Shown: positions 1-5,006 of the stretch, in pieces
Layout: each line of letters begins with the position of its first letter
How positions within the stretch are numbered: the stretch's first letter is position 1
Assembly (NCBI GenBank): GCA_002352105.1
Contig: DEHV01000052.1
Span: 1-5,006 of the forward strand
Direction: 5' to 3'
DNA: 5,006 bases
DNA from: Chitinophagaceae bacterium UBA2791
GTDB taxonomy: Bacteria; Bacteroidota; Bacteroidia; Chitinophagales; Chitinophagaceae
Program-made: the position numbers and the translations under genes
The notes under the pieces: generated by a model
The model's input: only the letters and a program-made list of their open reading frames with translations
What the model was told of the DNA's origin: nothing
Databases searched by the model: none

Positions 1-957
1 GGATGGATGCCCCTGCGGGAATCTATTGCAGAAAAGATCGATTTTTTATACCAGGCAACGATAGATCCCGATACGGAAATTACCATTACTCCCGGCGGCA
101 CCTATGCGATCTATTCGGCGCTCACCACGATCCTGCGGCCTGGCGATGAAGTGATTGTCATGGAACCTAACTATGATAGCTATGTGCCGAATATCCTGGT
201 GAACGGCGCTAAGCCTGTCTTGGTGAACCTCCTGCTCCCGGATTATGCGATCGATTGGGCGGCGGTGGAAAGATCCATCAATCCTAAAACGAGGGCCATT
301 ATCATCAATTCGCCGAACAATCCCACGGGCAGCATCTTGTCTGCCGCTGATATAGAGGCGCTGCGAAGACTAACCCGGGATTCCGATATTTTTATTATCA
401 GCGATGAGGTCTATGAGCATATCGTCTTTGACGGCTTACCGCATCATAGCATGCTCCGGTACCCGGATCTTTTTGAGAGAAGCTTTGTATGCTTTTCCTT
501 TGGAAAGCTTTACCACTGCACCGGTTGGAAAATGGGGTATTGCGTGGCGCCAAGGGCCCTGACCGCCGAATTCCGGAAGGTGCACCAGTTTAATGCCTTC
601 AGCTGCCATACTCCTGTCCAGGTCGCCTTAGCGGAATTTTTAAAAAACAGACAGGCTTATCTTTCGCTTGGCGGTTTCCTGCAAAAGAAAAGAGATCTTT
701 TTATTGAGCTGATGAAACAGACAAGGTTTAAACTGTTTCATTCTTCCGGCAGCTATTTTATCTGCGCTTCCTATGCTGATATCAGCGGGGAAAGCGATAA
801 GGATTTCGTGGTGCGGTTGATCAGGGAAGCGGGAGTGGCGACAATCCCGGTATCTGCTTTTTATCAAACGGGAAAGGACGACCGGATCATCCGGTTTTGT
901 TTTGGTAAAAAAGAAAGCACGCTGGAACTGGCGGCTGAAAAACTAATGAAGATGTGA
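1..957 (+). CDS. PLP-dependent class I/II aminotransferase, methionine/2-oxo-acid aminotransferase-like (5' partial)
   Basis: This cytoplasmic enzyme should move an amino group between an amino acid and a 2-oxo acid using pyridoxal phosphate. Residues are counted from the complete codon at base 1. The opening GWMPLRESIAEK matches the conserved stretch that normally lies some 65-70 residues inside fold-type I aminotransferases. The reading frame is open to the left edge, so the ATG at base 7 is internal and the gene is truncated. Visible signatures are the phosphate-binding GGT (32-34), NNPTG (106-110), the cofactor-ring Asp and Tyr in SDEVYEH (D135, Y138), the Schiff-base lysine in SFGKLYHCTGWKMGY (K169), and the carboxylate-binding arginine in IIRFCFG (R298). 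The YHCTGWKMGYC stretch after the lysine is typical of the YbdL/kynurenine-aminotransferase branch. YbdL prefers methionine, but substrate cannot be fixed from sequence. The 318 codons present would give about 385 residues, the usual family length. A HAD hydrolase follows after 16 bp on the same strand. Confidence 0.88.
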   Translation, partial: GWMPLRESIAEKIDFLYQATIDPDTEITITPGGTYAIYSALTTILRPGDEVIVMEPNYDSYVPNILVNGAKPVLVNLLLPDYAIDWAAVERSINPKTRAIIINSPNNPTGSILSAADIEALRRLTRDSDIFIISDEVYEHIVFDGLPHHSMLRYPDLFERSFVCFSFGKLYHCTGWKMGYCVAPRALTAEFRKVHQFNAFSCHTPVQVALAEFLKNRQAYLSLGGFLQKKRDLFIELMKQTRFKLFHSSGSYFICASYADISGESDKDFVVRLIREAGVATIPVSAFYQTGKDDRIIRFCFGKKESTLELAAEKLMKM

Positions 958-973
958 ATAAAACAGTTTTTAC

Positions 974-1588
974 ATGATAAACAGATTTGATACCGTGGTG
1001 TTTGATCTCGGAGGCGTATTGGTGGACTGGAACCCGGATTATGTGTACAGGACGATTTTCGATGATGAAAAACAGATGCGCGCTTTTTATGAAGAGATCT
1101 GTACGCCTGAGTGGAACGAAGAGCAGGATGCGGGCAGGTCCTTAGCCGAGGCGACAGAAATGCTGGTGAATAAATTTCCTGAGCACGAGTCTAATATACG
1201 CGCTTATTATGGGAGATGGGAAGAGATGCTGAAAGGGCCGATACCGGGCACGCTGGATATCTTCCGGGAATTAAAGGAATCGGGAAGGATGCGCTTGTAT
1301 GCGCTGACGAACTGGAGCGCGGAAACATTCCCGGTTGCCTTGCAGCGATACGATTTTCTTCATTGGTTTGAGGGTAGACTGGTTTCGGGCGAAGAGAGAA
1401 TGCGCAAGCCCTTTCCGGAGATATATGAGTTGTTGCTGACCCGGTATAATATAGATCCGGCAAAAGCGGTTTATATCGACGACCGGCAGAGCAATCTCGA
1501 GGCGCCGGATCGTCTGGGCATGCATACCATTCATTTCAACTCGCCGGAGCAATTAAGAAAGGAATTGGAAGAGTTGAGGGTTTTATAG
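974..1588 (+). CDS. HAD-superfamily hydrolase (subfamily IA, YihX-like phosphatase)
   Basis: This 204-residue soluble protein has the four HAD motifs in order. Motif I is VVFDLGGVLVDW with nucleophile D11. Motif II is LYALTNWS with T112 and N113. Motif III is the basic residue of RKPFPEIY (K145). Motif IV is the acidic pair of VYIDDRQSN (D169, D170), followed by a conserved Asn (N174). Helical residues about 20-90 between motifs I and II form the C1 cap. The family removes phosphate from small sugar phosphates or nucleotides through an aspartyl-phosphate intermediate with Mg2+. The residue two after the nucleophile is Gly (G13), not the usual general-acid Asp; the DLGxV form is shared with E. 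coli YihX, a glucose-1-phosphate phosphatase. The substrate here is unknown. The ATG at 974 is the natural start because motif I follows within ten residues. The preceding 16 bp are A/T-rich with no Shine-Dalgarno, so the gene is probably cotranscribed with the aminotransferase. Confidence 0.9.
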   Translation: MINRFDTVVFDLGGVLVDWNPDYVYRTIFDDEKQMRAFYEEICTPEWNEEQDAGRSLAEATEMLVNKFPEHESNIRAYYGRWEEMLKGPIPGTLDIFRELKESGRMRLYALTNWSAETFPVALQRYDFLHWFEGRLVSGEERMRKPFPEIYELLLTRYNIDPAKAVYIDDRQSNLEAPDRLGMHTIHFNSPEQLRKELEELRVL

Positions 1589-1791
1589 CGAATAAGATTC
1601 CGGCGTGATAGACTTGTTTGGGACCAATTGTTATTCCTCCGGGCTTCATCTTGGGTGTCTCCGAAAATTGTTAACTGAGTTCATCCCTTTTCTTTCATGA
1701 AGCATTTTTCTTTTCGGAGATCATCTCCAAAAAAGAAATAAGATTTCCTGAAATAAAGAAACAGGATTAGTTTAAAGGTTTTAGCAGAACT
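1589..1791. other. Convergent intergenic spacer with overlapping inverted repeats
   Basis: This 203-bp spacer separates the 3' ends of the HAD gene (+) and feoB (-). I see no coding region or RNA gene in it. TCTCCGAAAA (1658-1667) and its exact reverse complement TTTTCGGAGA (1711-1720) form 10-bp arms. The second arm can also pair locally with TCTCCAAAAA (1724-1733) as a short hairpin around the palindrome GGAGATCATCTCC (1716-1728). The two pairings exclude each other. Neither ends in a U-run on the + strand, so a classic intrinsic terminator for the aminotransferase/HAD unit is not evident. An 8-bp palindrome TTCATGAA lies at 1694-1701. Confidence 0.6.
1729..1766 (-). terminator. Possible weak terminator of feoB
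   Basis: Read on the minus strand, about 25 bases past the feoB stop, TCCTG and CAGGA (1762-1766 and 1746-1750) can form a 5-bp stem with an 11-base A/T-rich loop. It is followed by the U-rich tract UCUUAUUUCUUUUUU. The stem is short and mostly closes an unstructured loop, so this is only a candidate. The hairpin at 1716-1728 comes immediately after the U-rich tract and could act as a second stop. Confidence 0.28.
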
Positions 1792-3930
1792 CTACTTAAG
1801 CGCCTGGTAGGCGATCAGGCTCGCGAGGTAGGCCAGCCCTGTCATATAAATTAACTGGATCAGCGGCCATTTCCAGCTTTTGGTCTCTCTTTTCACAATG
1901 GCCAGCGTGCTCATACATTGCATGGCAAAAACATAAAACACCATAAGGGAAACGCCTGAGGCCAGGGTATATACCCTGGTTCCGTCCGGCCGGACCGCAT
2001 TCTGCATTTTTTCGCGCAGGGCAACCGATTCTTCCCCGGTGTCTTCCACGCTGTACAAGGTAGCCATCGTGCCTACAAACACTTCGCGGGCGGCAAAAGA
2101 AGTGATCAGCGCGATGCCGATCTTCCAGTCAAACCCCAGCGGTTCTATCACGGGCTCCAGCCCGCTGCCTAAAATGCCGGCATAGGAATTTTGCAGCAGG
2201 GCGGTGCCTTTTTCCTTTTCCAATTCATCCAGCAGATCCTCGTTTCCCTGCGCCTCTTCCGCCAGCTGTTCATAGTGCGCATGCACCTGCTGCATTTTCT
2301 GTTTGGGGCCATAGGAGCTCAACGCCCATAAGATCAGGCTGATGACCATGATCACCTTACCGGCTTCAACCACGAAGATCTTTGATTTGCTGATCATGGT
2401 AACCAGCATATTCTTCCACCGGGGCGCTCTGTAGATAGGCAGCTCCAGGATAAAAAAGCTTTTTTCATTGATGTGGATGAACCATTTGGCGATATAGGAG
2501 ATCACCAGGGCCATTGCCAGCCCCAGCAGGTAGAGCCCCATCATCACCAGCCCCTGCAGGCTGAGAAAGCCGAATAGCATGGTTTTGGGTATGACCAGGC
2601 TGATCAGTATAGTGTATACCGGCAACCGGGCGCTACAACTGATCAGGGGAGTCACCAGTATGGTCAGTAAACGTTCTTTTTTGTTCTCGATGCTCCTGGC
2701 GCTCATGATGGCCGGAACGGCGCAGGCAAAGCCGCTGATCATGGGCATCACGCTCTTGCCGTTAAGTCCCGATTTTCGCATGAGCCTGTCTGTCAGGAAG
2801 CTGATCCGGGCCATGTATCCCGTGTCTTCCAGTATGGTGATCAGTCCGAACAATATGGCAATTTGGGGCACAAAGATCACGATGCCTCCCAGTCCCGCTA
2901 CCAGGCCGTTGATCAGCAGGTCGGACCACCAGGCTTCAGGGAGAACGGCGGACAACCAGCTCTGTGTTTCAGCAAACGCCCATTCAATAAAGTTCATCGG
3001 GTATTCAGCCACCCAGAAAATACTTTGAAACAGCAGGAAAAGCACGGCTATCAGGATCAGGTATCCCCAACGACGGTGCAGCAGCACATCGTCGATCTTT
3101 TCGGTAATGAAGGTCTTTTTTAAGGGGTTTGGTTCGGAAACTGCCTGTTTGAGTATATGGGAGATCCGCTGATAGCGTTGGGTGATCTCCTCCGCCTGCA
3201 CTTTGGTATGGTTGAATTGATGCGTTTCCTCAATGCTTTCTATCGTTTCCTGCGCCCCGTTGTTCAGGTTAAAGGATTCATGGTTGATGAGGTAATGAAT
3301 GGCGCGGTAAGGGCTTAGTTGGGGAAATAGTTCCTTCACATTTTCAATGGCCTCCGGCGCGAGGGATTCAACATCGATAAAATCACGTACGGGCGGTTTT
3401 GAAAGATGGTTGACCGTTTGTTCTATGGTTTTCTTTAATTGCGCCACCCCTTTTTCCTTGCGGGGGTTGACGGCGATCACCGGAACGCCCAATTCTCTTT
3501 CCAACGCCGGCACATCAATGATGATATCTTTTTTCTGCGCGATATCGAGCATGGTCAGGGCAACCACTACGGGTATTTTCAGGTCGATGATCTGGGATAC
3601 GAAAAGAAGGTTCCTTTTCAGGTTGCTGGCGTCTGCGACCAGGACGATGATATCAGGTTTTACGGTTTTGTCCTGTTGCATGAGGACGCGGTAGGCCACC
3701 CATTCGTCCTCCCGGCGGGGGTACAGGCTGTAAGTTCCGGGTAAATCGATGATAACAGATTGTAACTGAGTCGATATCGTGGAAACGCCCGCTTTTTTAT
3801 CTACTGTAACGCCCGGGAAATTGCCCACTTTTTGGTTCAAACCGGTAAGGGTATTAAAAAGAGAGCTTTTCCCGCTATTAGGATTGCCGACCAGGGCTAT
3901 TTGAATGTTTCTAACTGACACAGCGCGCAA
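1792..3930 (-). CDS. feoB: Ferrous iron transport protein B (FeoB)
   Basis: FeoB is the inner-membrane Fe(II) importer, with an N-terminal GTPase joined to a transmembrane channel. At 712 residues it is full length (family about 700-770). The G domain shows G1 GNPNSGKSS (15-23), the G2 threonine T42 in FPGVTVDKK, G3 DLPG (62-65), a G4-position TMLD (126-129, usually NxxD) and a G5-position NPRKEKG (155-161, usually SA-type). A GDI-like helical domain spans about 165-265, then hydrophobic segments begin near 288. The core has the gate motifs CAVPAIMSARSI (from C403) and SCSARLPVYTIL (from S431), followed by SFAAREVFVGTMATLY and the C-terminal CMSTLAIVKRET (from C672). A charged loop (about 541-575) sits between membrane segments. 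No ATG precedes the G1 motif. The longest open start is TTG at 3930, with GTG at 3921 as the alternative (709 residues). No feoA or feoC is adjacent. The gene is divergent from asnS. Confidence 0.96.
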   Translation of the reverse strand: MRAVSVRNIQIALVGNPNSGKSSLFNTLTGLNQKVGNFPGVTVDKKAGVSTISTQLQSVIIDLPGTYSLYPRREDEWVAYRVLMQQDKTVKPDIIVLVADASNLKRNLLFVSQIIDLKIPVVVALTMLDIAQKKDIIIDVPALERELGVPVIAVNPRKEKGVAQLKKTIEQTVNHLSKPPVRDFIDVESLAPEAIENVKELFPQLSPYRAIHYLINHESFNLNNGAQETIESIEETHQFNHTKVQAEEITQRYQRISHILKQAVSEPNPLKKTFITEKIDDVLLHRRWGYLILIAVLFLLFQSIFWVAEYPMNFIEWAFAETQSWLSAVLPEAWWSDLLINGLVAGLGGIVIFVPQIAILFGLITILEDTGYMARISFLTDRLMRKSGLNGKSVMPMISGFACAVPAIMSARSIENKKERLLTILVTPLISCSARLPVYTILISLVIPKTMLFGFLSLQGLVMMGLYLLGLAMALVISYIAKWFIHINEKSFFILELPIYRAPRWKNMLVTMISKSKIFVVEAGKVIMVISLILWALSSYGPKQKMQQVHAHYEQLAEEAQGNEDLLDELEKEKGTALLQNSYAGILGSGLEPVIEPLGFDWKIGIALITSFAAREVFVGTMATLYSVEDTGEESVALREKMQNAVRPDGTRVYTLASGVSLMVFYVFAMQCMSTLAIVKRETKSWKWPLIQLIYMTGLAYLASLIAYQALK

Positions 3931-3935
3931 ATCTA
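3928..3935 (-). promoter_or_regulatory. Perfect Bacteroidota-type -7 element overlapping the feoB TTG start
   Basis: The minus strand reads TAGATTTG here, an exact match to the TAnnTTTG consensus of the primary sigma factor of Bacteroidota. Its last three bases are the TTG that would start the longest feoB frame. If it is the promoter, transcription would begin near 3920-3924 and translation must start downstream, for example at the GTG (3919-3921). I see no good TTTG -33 element at the expected distance. A poorer -7 candidate (TAAATTTC, 3952-3959) would instead allow the TTG start. Confidence 0.4.
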
Positions 3936-3954
3936 CTGTATTCCCTCAACAGAA

Positions 3955-3973
3955 ATTTACGATTTGTGTAAAT
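3955..3973. promoter_or_regulatory. 19-bp operator-like inverted repeat upstream of feoB
   Basis: ATTTACGATTTGTGTAAAT has perfect 6-bp arms (ATTTAC/GTAAAT) around a 7-bp centre. A second, offset repeat GATTT-N4-AAATC (3961-3974) is nested in it. It lies 25-43 bp upstream of the feoB TTG and overlaps the weaker -7 candidate. The size and A/T-rich symmetry fit a dimeric metalloregulator site such as Fur or a DtxR-family protein, which commonly control feoB. It does not match the E. coli Fur consensus closely, so the regulator is inference. Confidence 0.35.
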
Positions 3974-3981
3974 CTTGGCTT

Positions 3982-4064
3982 CTTGCCCGCAGCGGATAGC
4001 TTCTGCGCAAGCTCAGTAGGCCGAGCGTCTGGAGCAGGACTTAAAATGCGCCGCCACCCGGCGC
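3982..4064. repeat. GC-rich cluster of three hairpins in the feoB/asnS divergent spacer
   Basis: Three consecutive inverted repeats occupy this stretch. The first pairs CTTGC-(CC)-GCAG (3982-3992) with CTGCGCAAG (4003-4011), giving nine base pairs and a 2-base bulge. The second is GCTC/GAGC with an 8-base loop (4011-4026), shaped like a tRNA D-arm. The third is GCGCCG/CGGCGC with a 5-base loop (4048-4064). Bases 3981-4070 are 66% G+C by count, against 34% for 3931-3980. I recognise no RNA family or repeat element. On the minus strand the third hairpin is followed by ATTTTAA, so it might weakly terminate antisense transcription from asnS. Confidence 0.45.
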
Positions 4065-4070
4065 GGGGGA

Positions 4071-4103
4071 TTTATTTTCATTGCGCGGCTCTCATTATCT
4101 TTG
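4071..4103 (+). promoter_or_regulatory. asnS promoter (Bacteroidota -33/-7 type)
   Basis: TATCTTTG at 4096-4103 matches the TAnnTTTG -7 consensus exactly. TTTA at 4071-4074, 21 bp upstream of it, is a three-of-four match to the TTTG -33 element. The -7 element ends 19 bp before the asnS ATG, so transcription would start around 4108-4111 with a leader of only about 12-15 bases. There is no Shine-Dalgarno in that leader, only an A-rich stretch (CAAAAAG), as is common in this phylum. Confidence 0.6.
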
Positions 4104-4122
4104 CAGCTTTCAAAAAGCCGAT

Positions 4123-5006
4123 ATGTTCAACAAGCGCGTTAAGATAAAGGAATTATTGTCCTGGGAGCCTCAGTCGCAGGAAGTCATTGTTATGGGTTGG
4201 GTGCGCACATTCCGGAATAACCAGTTTATTGCCCTGAATGACGGATCTACGAATACCAACCTGCAGGTCGTAGCTGAATTGGGTTTGTTGAGCGAAAGCG
4301 ATCTTAAACGCATTAATACGGCTACTTCTCTTAAGGTGGTGGGAACCGTTGTTCCCTCCCTGGGCAAGGGGCAGAAGCTGGAGCTGAAAGCCAGCCAGAT
4401 CACCGTGCTGGGCGATAGCGATCCGGAGAAATATCCCCTGCAACCCAAGGAGCACAGCCTGGATTTTTTAAGAGAAAAAGCGCATCTGCGTTTCCGCACC
4501 AATACTTTCGGCGCGGTATTCAGGGTAAGGCATTCGCTGGCTTTTGCCATTCATGAGTTCTTTAATAAAAAGGGCTTTGTGTATATGCATACGCCGATCA
4601 TTACGGCCAGCGATGCAGAAGGGGCCGGGGAGATGTTCAGGGTAACGACCCTGCCGCTGGACAATATTCCCCGCACGCCCGACGGCGAGGTTGATTTCTC
4701 GCAGGATTTTTTCGGGCGCGCAGCCAACCTGACGGTAAGCGGGCAGTTGGAAGGGGAACTTGCCGCGATGGCGTTTAGCGAGATCTATACGTTTGGTCCT
4801 ACGTTCAGGGCGGAGAATTCCAATACGACCAGGCACCTGGCAGAGTTCTGGATGATCGAGCCGGAGATGGCTTTTTATGATATTGAGGACAACATGAACC
4901 TGGCCGAGGAATTTATCAAATACATCATTCAATACGCGCTGGACAATAACCGGGACGACCTGGAATTTCTCGATCAGCGTTTAGCCAGGGAAGAAAGCAA
5001 GCTGCC
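4123..5006 (+). CDS. asnS: Asparaginyl-tRNA synthetase, N-terminal 294 codons (3' partial)
   Basis: This cytoplasmic class IIb synthetase charges tRNA-Asn with asparagine using ATP. Residues about 8-100 form the OB-fold anticodon-binding domain (VIVMGWVRTFRNNQFIALND, then GSTNTNLQVV), and the catalytic domain follows. Motif 1 is around GFVYMHTPIIT (151-161), EGAGEMFRV covers 166-174, VSGQLEGE covers 205-212, and motif 2 is FGPTFRAENSN (224-234) with RHLAEFWMIEPE (237-248; R229, E231 and R237 visible). The insert between motif 1 and VSGQLEGE (LPLDNIPRTPDGEVDFSQDF, about 177-196) matches the AsnRS-type segment and separates it from AspRS. Family length is about 465-480 residues, so motif 3 and the C-terminus lie beyond the window; the frame is open to the last base. 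The ATG at 4123 fits the usual short N-terminus and the promoter just upstream. The gene is transcribed divergently from feoB. Confidence 0.96.
   Translation, partial: MFNKRVKIKELLSWEPQSQEVIVMGWVRTFRNNQFIALNDGSTNTNLQVVAELGLLSESDLKRINTATSLKVVGTVVPSLGKGQKLELKASQITVLGDSDPEKYPLQPKEHSLDFLREKAHLRFRTNTFGAVFRVRHSLAFAIHEFFNKKGFVYMHTPIITASDAEGAGEMFRVTTLPLDNIPRTPDGEVDFSQDFFGRAANLTVSGQLEGELAAMAFSEIYTFGPTFRAENSNTTRHLAEFWMIEPEMAFYDIEDNMNLAEEFIKYIIQYALDNNRDDLEFLDQRLAREESKL

Noticed and set aside
7..9. ATG at base 7 as the real start of the aminotransferase.
   Set aside because: The codons before it (Gly, Trp) are in frame and fit the conserved GWMPLRE region, and the family needs another 65-70 residues. 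The gene continues beyond the left edge.
1..1588. Methionine-salvage operon (aminotransferase plus a phosphatase acting as MtnX/MtnC).
   Set aside because: The HAD protein lacks the motif I form and length of MtnX or enolase-phosphatase, and no other salvage gene is visible.
2452..2465. 14-bp palindrome AAAAAAGCTTTTTT inside feoB.
   Set aside because: It is explained by Lys-Ser-Phe-Phe codons in A/T-rich usage. The frame is intact, so there is no sign of slippage or frameshift.
2579..3744. Several + strand open frames of 86-149 codons opposite feoB.
   Set aside because: They lie entirely antisense to well-conserved feoB codons and show no recognisable motif. They are frame shadows.
4002..4070. 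Possible tRNA or tRNA remnant on the + strand: D-arm-like GCTCAGTAGGCCGAGC followed by CTTAAAA, which resembles a Leu(UAA) anticodon loop.
   Set aside because: The anticodon stem does not pair in register, there is no T-arm sequence of the GGTTCGA type, and no acceptor stem closes. At most it could be a decayed fragment; I do not call a tRNA.
3905..4147. Open frame of 80 codons on the + strand across the feoB/asnS spacer.
   Set aside because: It overlaps the feoB 5' end, runs through the asnS promoter and start, and its peptide resembles no family. It is most likely spurious.
4341..4356. Hairpin GGGAAC-CGTT-GTTCCC inside asnS.
   Set aside because: 6-bp arms are expected by chance at this window size, it encodes ordinary OB-fold residues, and no U-tract follows.
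4153..4932. Minus-strand open frames of 100-154 codons opposite asnS.
   Set aside because: They are antisense to clear AsnRS motifs and have no family resemblance. The + strand frame, open from 4123 to the edge, is the real gene.
1..5006. CRISPR array, insertion sequence, phage or defence system.
   Set aside because: There are no spaced direct repeats, terminal inverted repeats with a transposase, integrase, or toxin- or nuclease-like genes. All coding space is housekeeping or transport.

Overview
The window looks like ordinary chromosomal DNA from a member of the Bacteroidota, probably near the Chitinophagaceae. Three things suggest this. The asparaginyl-tRNA synthetase and FeoB resemble Bacteroidota versions (asnS N-terminus with RTFRNNQFIALNDGS, feoB N-terminus with GLNQKVGNFPGVTVDKK). 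A perfect Bacteroidota-type -7 promoter element (TAnnTTTG) lies just upstream of asnS. No gene start has a strong Shine-Dalgarno sequence. The species call rests on recalled family sequences, not on a database search.

Layout. Bases 1-957 (+) hold the C-terminal four fifths of a PLP-dependent class I/II aminotransferase, most like the YbdL-type methionine (2-oxo acid) aminotransferases and cut by the left edge. After 16 bp comes a HAD-superfamily hydrolase (974-1588, +), probably in the same transcript. A 203-bp convergent spacer (1589-1791) contains overlapping inverted repeats but no classic terminator for the + strand genes. Bases 1792-3930 (-) encode a full-length FeoB ferrous-iron transporter with no FeoA or FeoC beside it. 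A 192-bp divergent spacer (3931-4122) carries the control regions of feoB and asnS and a GC-rich, hairpin-rich core. From 4123 to the right edge (+) runs the first 294 codons of asparaginyl-tRNA synthetase (asnS), which has no stop codon inside the window.

Functionally these are separate housekeeping units: amino-acid transamination with a small phosphatase-like enzyme, Fe(II) uptake across the inner membrane, and charging of tRNA-Asn. I see no mobile element, CRISPR array, phage gene, RNA gene or defence system, and no previously undescribed multi-gene system. The parts most worth a second look are non-coding. They are the feoB start region (no ATG, with the TTG start inside a perfect -7 element), a 19-bp operator-like inverted repeat upstream of feoB, the hairpin cluster between feoB and asnS, the competing hairpins between the convergent genes, and two strong palindromes inside coding sequence.
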